Assembly: GCF_019134595.1 (NCBI RefSeq)
Contig: NZ_CP077770.1
Coordinates: 3,797,501 to 3,822,719, forward strand
Source of the DNA: Pseudoalteromonas shioyasakiensis
GTDB taxonomy: Bacteria > Pseudomonadota > Gammaproteobacteria > Enterobacterales > Alteromonadaceae
DNA: 25,219 nt
Direction: 5' to 3'
Shown: piece by piece, positions 20,846 to 25,219 of the stretch
Numbering within the stretch: position 1 is the stretch's first letter
Layout: every line of letters begins with the position of its first letter
Notes under the pieces: generated by a model
Database searches by the model: none
The model's input: the letters and a program-made list of their open reading frames with translations, nothing else
What the model was told of the DNA's origin: nothing
Made by a program: the position numbers and the translations under genes

Positions 20846-22051
20846 GTGAACGCTAAAAGTTGGTTTAACTTACATTCTTGGGCAGGACTCTTTGTTGGAG
20901 TCCTGCTTTTTGTTACCTGCGTATCGGGGACACTCGCTACGTTAAGTCATGAACTCGAGTACTTAACAGACGCTAAGTACCGTGCTTTAACTTCTTCTGC
21001 TTCGACTAACTACCCAGCTCTCGAAAACACCCTTAATAAGCATTATCCGCAAGCTCAGTTACTTTATATCCAACGTCATAAGCAAGATTACCTTGCCACT
21101 GAAGCGGCTCTTAAAGTCGGTGATTCATTTCGCTTTGTTTATTTAGATGCTGCAACGGGTCGCTTACTCGGTGAAGGAGAGTGGGCGCGGATATCGCGGT
21201 TTTTACGTAACTGGCATATGAACTTGTCGATGGGCTGGACGGGTAAATTACTCGTCACCAGTTTGAGTGTGTTACTCGTTATTTTATTGGTTTCGAGTTT
21301 TTATGTGTATCGGCGCTGGTGGCAAGGCTTTATAAAAAAGCCTGCTGCGCTTAGCCTCGATAAACGTAGTAGCTGGTCTGATTGGCATAAGCTGTTAGGG
21401 CTTTGGAGTTTATGGTTTATTGCTGTGATGGCCATCACAGGGGTTTGGTATCTGGTAGAACATGGGCTGCAAACCGCGAAGGTACCTCACTATGTCTCTA
21501 GTCCACAAGCCTTAAGTGAGTTTAAAAAACAAAGCCCTCGCAAAGGTCTATCGCCAATTGGTTTAGCTGCAGCTTATGAAGCCGCTCAACAGGCGTTTCC
21601 TAGCCTTGATATTCGCTATATTCGTTATCCTAATAAAGCGGATCAGCCTATTGAAGTGCGTGGTTACAACGATGATATTTTACTGCGCCTGCGTGCTAAC
21701 CGGGTTTATTTAAAACCAAGTTCCGGTGAAGTTCTTGGTTTACAAAAAGGGGAAGAACTAAACCTGCTTCCACGAATTAAAGACACCGCTGATCCGCTGC
21801 ACTTTGGGAACTTTGCAGGAATTGGTATCAAGCTTATTTGGGGGTTATTTGGTGCATTGATGAGCTTTGTAAGCGCTGCTGGCATCTATATGAGTTGGCT
21901 TAGGGTTAAGCGTAAAACAACGACTGGAAAGTGGCTTGGTTTATCTGGGGTGATTGCAATCGGTTTGGTGGTTGCTTCGTTACTAACAACAAGTTTGAGC
22001 TTTACTGAACGCAGTGTGCCCAATCAGGTTTATTCTCCTATTCTCGGTTAG
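20846..22051 (+). CDS. PepSY-associated TM protein, putative ferrisiderophore reductase
   Basis: A 401-residue inner-membrane protein with hydrophobic segments at about 12-33, 135-155, 183-204, 325-351 and 362-384, and periplasmic PepSY-like regions between (about 35-110 and 215-315). It belongs to the PiuB/FoxB-like PepSY TM family, often beside siderophore receptors; FoxB of Pseudomonas aeruginosa is a haem-containing ferrioxamine reductase. His10, His124 (NWHMNL), His181 (SDWHKLLG) and His319 (DPLHFG) lie at or near membrane edges and could bind haem. The start is GTG at 20846, nine bases after the receptor stop and in the same frame; no other start is available. Reductase function is inferred. 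Confidence 0.85.
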   Translation: MNAKSWFNLHSWAGLFVGVLLFVTCVSGTLATLSHELEYLTDAKYRALTSSASTNYPALENTLNKHYPQAQLLYIQRHKQDYLATEAALKVGDSFRFVYLDAATGRLLGEGEWARISRFLRNWHMNLSMGWTGKLLVTSLSVLLVILLVSSFYVYRRWWQGFIKKPAALSLDKRSSWSDWHKLLGLWSLWFIAVMAITGVWYLVEHGLQTAKVPHYVSSPQALSEFKKQSPRKGLSPIGLAAAYEAAQQAFPSLDIRYIRYPNKADQPIEVRGYNDDILLRLRANRVYLKPSSGEVLGLQKGEELNLLPRIKDTADPLHFGNFAGIGIKLIWGLFGALMSFVSAAGIYMSWLRVKRKTTTGKWLGLSGVIAIGLVVASLLTTSLSFTERSVPNQVYSPILG

Positions 22052-22066
22052 CTATTTTCAGGCATT

Positions 22067-22093
22067 AAAAAAGGCGCAGTTAGCGCCTTTTTT
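22067..22093. terminator. Bidirectional terminator between the iron cassette and yidC
   Basis: AAAAAAGGCGC and GCGCCTTTTTT pair around an AGTTA loop. The symmetrical A and T runs serve both converging genes. Confidence 0.88.
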
Positions 22094-22107
22094 ATTGGGT
22101 TAAGAGT

Positions 22108-23739
22108 TTAGCCTCTTACCTTAATACCTTTTTTCTCCATACCGCGGTAGATGATTAGCATCTGTGCGATTGAGATAAGGTTCGATACTAACCAGTAAAG
22201 TACTAGGCCAGATGGGAACCATAAGAAGAAAATAGAGAATACGACTGGCATAAAGGTCATCATTTTTTGCTGCATAGGGTCAGTAACCGTCATAGGTTGC
22301 AGCTTTTGAGTGATGAACATACTTAAACCAAATAAAACCGGTAATACGTAGTATGGGTCCATTGCTGATAAGTCATTTAACCATAAAAAGAATTCAGCAT
22401 GACGCAGTTCTGTTGACTCTAAGAATACGTAGAATAATGCTAAGAAGATTGGCATTTGTAGTAACAGTGGGAAACAGCCACCCATAGGGTTCACTTTTTC
22501 TTTGCGGTACATTTCCATCATAGCTTGACCGAATTTTTGACGGTCATCACCATACTTCTCTTTTAGTGCAGCCATTTTAGGCTGTAAGGCACGCATCTTC
22601 GCCATTGACGTGTATTGTGCTTTAGTCAGCGGGTACATTGCCGTTTTAACGATAACCGTGATTGCAATGATAGCTAGACCCCAGTTACCTAAGATACCGT
22701 ATAACCACTTAAGTAATACGAATAATGGTTGCGAGATAAAGAATAACCAACCGTAGTCTACAGTTAGGTCTAAGTCTGGGTGGATTGCTTCTAGTACGTC
22801 AGACTCTTTAGGGCCCATATAATAGGTTGAGCCAAGCGTTGCTTGCGAACCAGCTTGTACATTTACTGCTTCACCTTTAACACCAATTATTGCTGCATTA
22901 CCTGATACAAGCTTAGTGTAAAGAGTGTTTTGTTGATCTTGCTTTGGTACCCACGCACTTACAAAGTAGTGTTGAATAAATGCAATGTAGCCGCCAGCTG
23001 TGGTGATATTAAGGTTCTTATCAGCCATGTCTGAGAAGCTGTACTTTTCATACTTCTCTTCATCTGAGCCATAAGCGCCGCCTAAGTAGTTTTGATCTAC
23101 TAAGCTACCTTTTTCTTGTACTGTACGTTTTACTTGCGTGTATAACTGAACTTGAATTGGATCAGCTGTTACGTTGTTTACTGTGTATTCTAAATCTACA
23201 GCGTAGTCGCCTTTTCTGAAGATATAAGTTTTAGTAAACGTCACACCTTTACTGTCAGTAAATTCAAGTGGTACACGTAGCTCATCACCCGTTAAAGAGA
23301 ATGCTTTTTGTGTGGTTTTATAAACAGGGCGGCCTTTCAGGGTAGTCTCTGGGCCATTTAAACCAATTAAGCCACTTTGCGAGAAGTATTGGTTACCGTC
23401 AAACTCACCAAGTAGCATGAAAGGAGTTTCACCGCCTTTTACCTCTTCGTACTGAAGTAAGTCTGTTTCAATGATGTCACCGCCTTGGGTGTCAATTTTA
23501 ACAGTGAATACATCAGTTGTTACATCGATAACTGAGCGCTTTGCTGTCGTTACAGCTGGAACTTCACCGTCAGATGATGCTGGAATAAAGTCATCAGATT
23601 CTGGTGTTGTTGCGTCTAGTGTTTGTGTTGTGGCACTTGGATCAGCCTTTGGTGCGTTGTAGTCGTTATTCCATTCTTGAAATAATAAAAACGACACAAG
23701 CATCAAGCCGATTAATAAAAACGTGCGTTGCGATTCCAT
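22108..23739 (-). CDS. yidC: Membrane protein insertase YidC
   Basis: YidC inserts membrane proteins, including ATP synthase subunits a and c, alone or with SecYEG. It has 543 residues (548 in E. coli). There is one N-terminal TM helix (about 5-21), a large periplasmic domain (about 25-330) and a five-helix core with YPLTKAQYTSMAKM, a cytoplasmic helical hairpin, KVNPMGGCFPLLLQMPIF and FFLWFPSGLVLYWLVSN. Lys365 stands where E. coli has Arg366 in the hydrophilic groove. It lies eight bases after yidD. Confidence 0.98.
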   Translation of the reverse strand: MESQRTFLLIGLMLVSFLLFQEWNNDYNAPKADPSATTQTLDATTPESDDFIPASSDGEVPAVTTAKRSVIDVTTDVFTVKIDTQGGDIIETDLLQYEEVKGGETPFMLLGEFDGNQYFSQSGLIGLNGPETTLKGRPVYKTTQKAFSLTGDELRVPLEFTDSKGVTFTKTYIFRKGDYAVDLEYTVNNVTADPIQVQLYTQVKRTVQEKGSLVDQNYLGGAYGSDEEKYEKYSFSDMADKNLNITTAGGYIAFIQHYFVSAWVPKQDQQNTLYTKLVSGNAAIIGVKGEAVNVQAGSQATLGSTYYMGPKESDVLEAIHPDLDLTVDYGWLFFISQPLFVLLKWLYGILGNWGLAIIAITVIVKTAMYPLTKAQYTSMAKMRALQPKMAALKEKYGDDRQKFGQAMMEMYRKEKVNPMGGCFPLLLQMPIFLALFYVFLESTELRHAEFFLWLNDLSAMDPYYVLPVLFGLSMFITQKLQPMTVTDPMQQKMMTFMPVVFSIFFLWFPSGLVLYWLVSNLISIAQMLIIYRGMEKKGIKVRG

Positions 23740-23747
23740 AACAGCTC

Positions 23748-24020
23748 TTATTTCTCGTGTTGGTGGTTAATATGATTTTTTGCCGGTACGGGATCATCCC
23801 CACCAGCATGTAAAGGGTGGCATTTTAATATGCGTTTAACAGCTAACCAACTGCCTTTTACACTTCCATGCAAATTAATTGCTTGAATAGCGTAACTAGA
23901 GCAGGTTGGATTAAAACGACAATGCGGGCCTAATAGTGGGCTTATCCATTTTTGATAGCTGCGTATTAGCATGACTAAACAGCGCTTTGGAATAGCAACA
24001 AGTGGTTTAAGTAACCTCAT
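23748..24020 (-). CDS. yidD: Membrane protein insertion efficiency factor YidD
   Basis: YidD is a small membrane-associated protein that helps YidC-dependent insertion. It has 90 residues (85 in E. coli), with the family motif [14 protein letters not shown] followed by [14 protein letters not shown] and an amphipathic N-terminal helix. It lies between rnpA and yidC, its usual position. The gap to rnpA is 128 bases, whereas the two genes overlap in E. coli. Confidence 0.96.
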   Translation of the reverse strand: MRLLKPLVAIPKRCLVMLIRSYQKWISPLLGPHCRFNPTCSSYAIQAINLHGSVKGSWLAVKRILKCHPLHAGGDDPVPAKNHINHQHEK

Positions 24021-24127
24021 GATGTGTCTGCCCCTGCGTTAATTTAGTCAATGGATACCATGAATTTAAATTCCCATCGTAGAATTTTAAATGCATGATT
24101 AAAAGGTGAGCTAAAGATACCTTAATT

Positions 24128-24156
24128 AAGCCTGTAATTCTATTGCTATCAGGCTT
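24128..24156 (-). terminator. Weak hairpin over the rnpA stop
   Basis: AAGCCTG (24128-24134) and CAGGCTT (24150-24156) form a 7-base stem with a 15-base loop that includes the rnpA stop codon. AATTAA follows on the minus strand instead of a U run, so it is at best an attenuator or processing site. Confidence 0.25.
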
Positions 24157-24571
24157 GTTTATTAGATTTAGCTGATTTATTCGGGCGTTTCTTAAATGGT
24201 GGTGGTTTAGGTGCACCAGGCTTGCAGCGTTCGTTAATTTTTCGCCACAATTTATTTAGTTGCTTTGTTAGCTCTTCGTTGGACTGTTCATCAATACCAC
24301 TTTTAACCATAAGCACAATATCAATGTTATCGAGTTTATGTTGATTTAAACGGAAACTTTCGCGAGCAAGTCGTTTAATTCGATTACGTTGACAGGCTTT
24401 TTTAACGCGTTTTTTTGCGACCGTAAGACCTAATCGAGGATTAGTTTGGTCATTGCGTTTAGCTAATAGGGTAAAGAAAGGAGTCGCAGCGCGTGCTGGT
24501 TCATTAAAGATTCGAGAGTAATGCGAGGGAGTTAACAGACGTAACTCCCTGCTGAAGCTAAAGTCTTCCAC
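24149..24571 (-). CDS. rnpA: Ribonuclease P protein component
   Basis: RnpA is the protein subunit of RNase P, which matures tRNA 5' ends. It has 140 residues (119 in E. coli); the core has FSRELRLLTPSHYSRIF, GLTVAKKRVKKACQRNRIKR with the RNR motif, and ARESFR. The start is GTG at 24571. The extra length is a basic, proline-rich tail from about residue 115 (GAPKPPPFKKRPNK). It lies seven bases after rpmH, without a clear ribosome binding site, so translation is probably coupled. Confidence 0.96.
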   Translation of the reverse strand: MEDFSFSRELRLLTPSHYSRIFNEPARAATPFFTLLAKRNDQTNPRLGLTVAKKRVKKACQRNRIKRLARESFRLNQHKLDNIDIVLMVKSGIDEQSNEELTKQLNKLWRKINERCKPGAPKPPPFKKRPNKSAKSNKQA

Positions 24572-24578
24572 TTATATA

Positions 24579-24713
24579 TTAAGCAGAAAGAACTTTACGG
24601 CCTTTAGCACGACGACGAGCTAATACTTTACGGCCATTTGCTGTTGCCATACGAGCACGGAAACCGTGTGTACGTTTGCGTTTTAAAACGCTAGGTTGAA
24701 AAGTTCTTTTCAT
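24579..24713 (-). CDS. rpmH: Large ribosomal subunit protein bL34
   Basis: bL34 of the 50S subunit, 44 residues, highly basic: [19 protein letters not shown] at the N-terminus and [18 protein letters not shown] at the C-terminus. The ATG at 24713 matches the universal start; an open frame runs further upstream into the leader but lacks similarity. It heads the rpmH-rnpA-yidD-yidC unit. Confidence 0.98.
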   Translation of the reverse strand: MKRTFQPSVLKRKRTHGFRARMATANGRKVLARRRAKGRKVLSA

Positions 24714-24766
24714 AACAATTCCATCCGATCGGTTAAGGTTAAAACATCCTATGCAGGTCGCGATCC

Positions 24767-24780
24767 TGGCACAGGTGCCA
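24767..24780. promoter_or_regulatory. Palindrome in the rpmH leader
   Basis: TGGCACAGGTGCCA has perfect 6-base arms and a 2-base centre, just downstream of the expected rpmH transcription start. It is a possible operator; the loop is too short for a stable RNA hairpin without opening a pair. Confidence 0.35.
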
Positions 24781-24793
24781 TTGCGAGCGCGAG

Positions 24794-24822
24794 ATATTAT
24801 AGATGAAGACAACAAAAGTCAA
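24794..24822 (-). promoter_or_regulatory. Sigma70 promoter of rpmH
   Basis: On the minus strand, TTGACT and TAATAT are separated by 17 bases; the overlapping TATAAT is 15 bases from the -35. It would give a leader of about 75 bases. Confidence 0.7.
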
Positions 24823-24898
24823 TCATTAAAACGCTGCAGAGGCAGTAATTATAAAGGATCCTTTTACGTGATCATATAGGATCATCATAAATAAGAAG

Positions 24899-24907
24899 TT
24901 TTCCACA
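24899..24907 (+). promoter_or_regulatory. DnaA box upstream of dnaA
   Basis: TTTTCCACA fits the consensus TTWTNCACA. Confidence 0.6.
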
Positions 24908-25084
24908 GCCTCTGTATAAAAAGTGAATAAAAGCTTGGGAAAAGCCAATTCGATCGTAGAATTTGATCGCGATCTGGCTGCAAATTTGTTATGATCACTG
25001 TTCGAGCTTAAAAAATAATTTCTTTATAAATCAGTGCTTTATTGTTTTATGTTGCTGAGATCATATTTTTCATAAAAATCAATC

Positions 25085-25114
25085 TTGTACTTGTGGATAA
25101 AGTACCTTCATAAT
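25085..25114 (+). promoter_or_regulatory. Probable dnaA promoter
   Basis: TTGTAC and CATAAT are separated by 18 bases, about 105 bases before the expected dnaA start. The spacer contains a perfect DnaA box, which would allow autorepression. Confidence 0.5.
25092..25100 (-). promoter_or_regulatory. DnaA box in the dnaA promoter
   Basis: TGTGGATAA, perfect consensus, inside the promoter spacer. DnaA repression of its own gene through such a box is established in E. coli. Confidence 0.75.
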
Positions 25115-25219
25115 AGTCGGTCTGGGCCAAGAAAGTTGGTCAAAGATTAGCAATAAATGTTTGATTTTCCATCATTAAAGATGAACGGGAATAAAAATTA
25201 AATCTCTGGGAGTTTAACT

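Larger units (their letters stand above)
24714..25219. other. rpmH-dnaA intergenic region with DnaA boxes
   Basis: This holds the rpmH leader and promoter, then about 400 noncoding bases up to the window end. It contains ten GATC sites, the palindrome AAAGGATCCTTT near 24855, and two DnaA boxes (24899, 25092). The last bases, GGGAGTTTAACT, look like a ribosome binding site just before a start codon, and dnaA is the expected next gene. In pseudomonads this region is the origin. Confidence 0.75.

Noticed and set aside
24007..24096. Possible 29-codon minus-strand gene in the rnpA-yidD gap, starting MHLKFYDGN
   Set aside because: It has no ribosome binding site and overlaps the yidD start; it is the tail of a longer frame that overlaps rnpA. 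A chance frame is more likely.

Overview
The window is the replication-origin neighbourhood of a gammaproteobacterial main chromosome. Protein sequences and gene order fit a marine Alteromonadales bacterium, most likely Pseudoalteromonas or a close relative; this is inferred from sequence likeness and not proven. Nearly all genes lie on the minus strand and keep the ancient bacterial order running away from dnaA: rpmH, rnpA, yidD, yidC, mnmE, mnmG, rsmG, parA, parB, atpIBEFHAGDC, glmU. The right edge stops a few bases after a ribosome binding site, where dnaA is expected to begin.

Layout from left to right. 1-1635: a left-truncated lipoprotein with a collagen-like stalk and a choice-of-anchor I domain. 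1726-10425: glmU and the complete nine-gene F1Fo ATP synthase operon, with a strong promoter and a terminator. 10506-14762: parB, parA, rsmG and mnmG. 14763-15191: an oriC collinear with that of Escherichia coli, with tandem GATC 13-mers, DnaA boxes and 16 GATC sites. 15192-15641: mioC. 15642-16226: a second AT-rich noncoding stretch with DnaA boxes and 14 GATC sites. 16227-18479: a PEP mutase/isocitrate lyase-family gene and mnmE. 18628-22051: a plus-strand iron cassette, made of a Fur box, a TonB-dependent siderophore receptor and a PepSY membrane protein. 22108-24713: yidC, yidD, rnpA and rpmH. 24714-25219: the rpmH-dnaA intergenic region with two DnaA boxes and a likely autoregulated dnaA promoter.

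The genes are mostly housekeeping: energy conversion, peptidoglycan and LPS precursor synthesis, tRNA wobble-uridine modification (MnmE with MnmG), 16S rRNA methylation, chromosome partition (ParA/ParB), membrane protein insertion and RNase P. The accessory parts are the iron cassette inserted between yidC and mnmE, the PEP mutase-like gene, and the lipoprotein at the left edge.

I found no convincing new multi-gene system. The most interesting material is replication control: three separate clusters of DnaA boxes and GATC sites (mnmG-mioC, mioC-PEP mutase, rpmH-dnaA) within about 10 kb. The mnmG-mioC copy looks like the working origin. The uniform minus-strand gene orientation would instead fit an origin beside dnaA.
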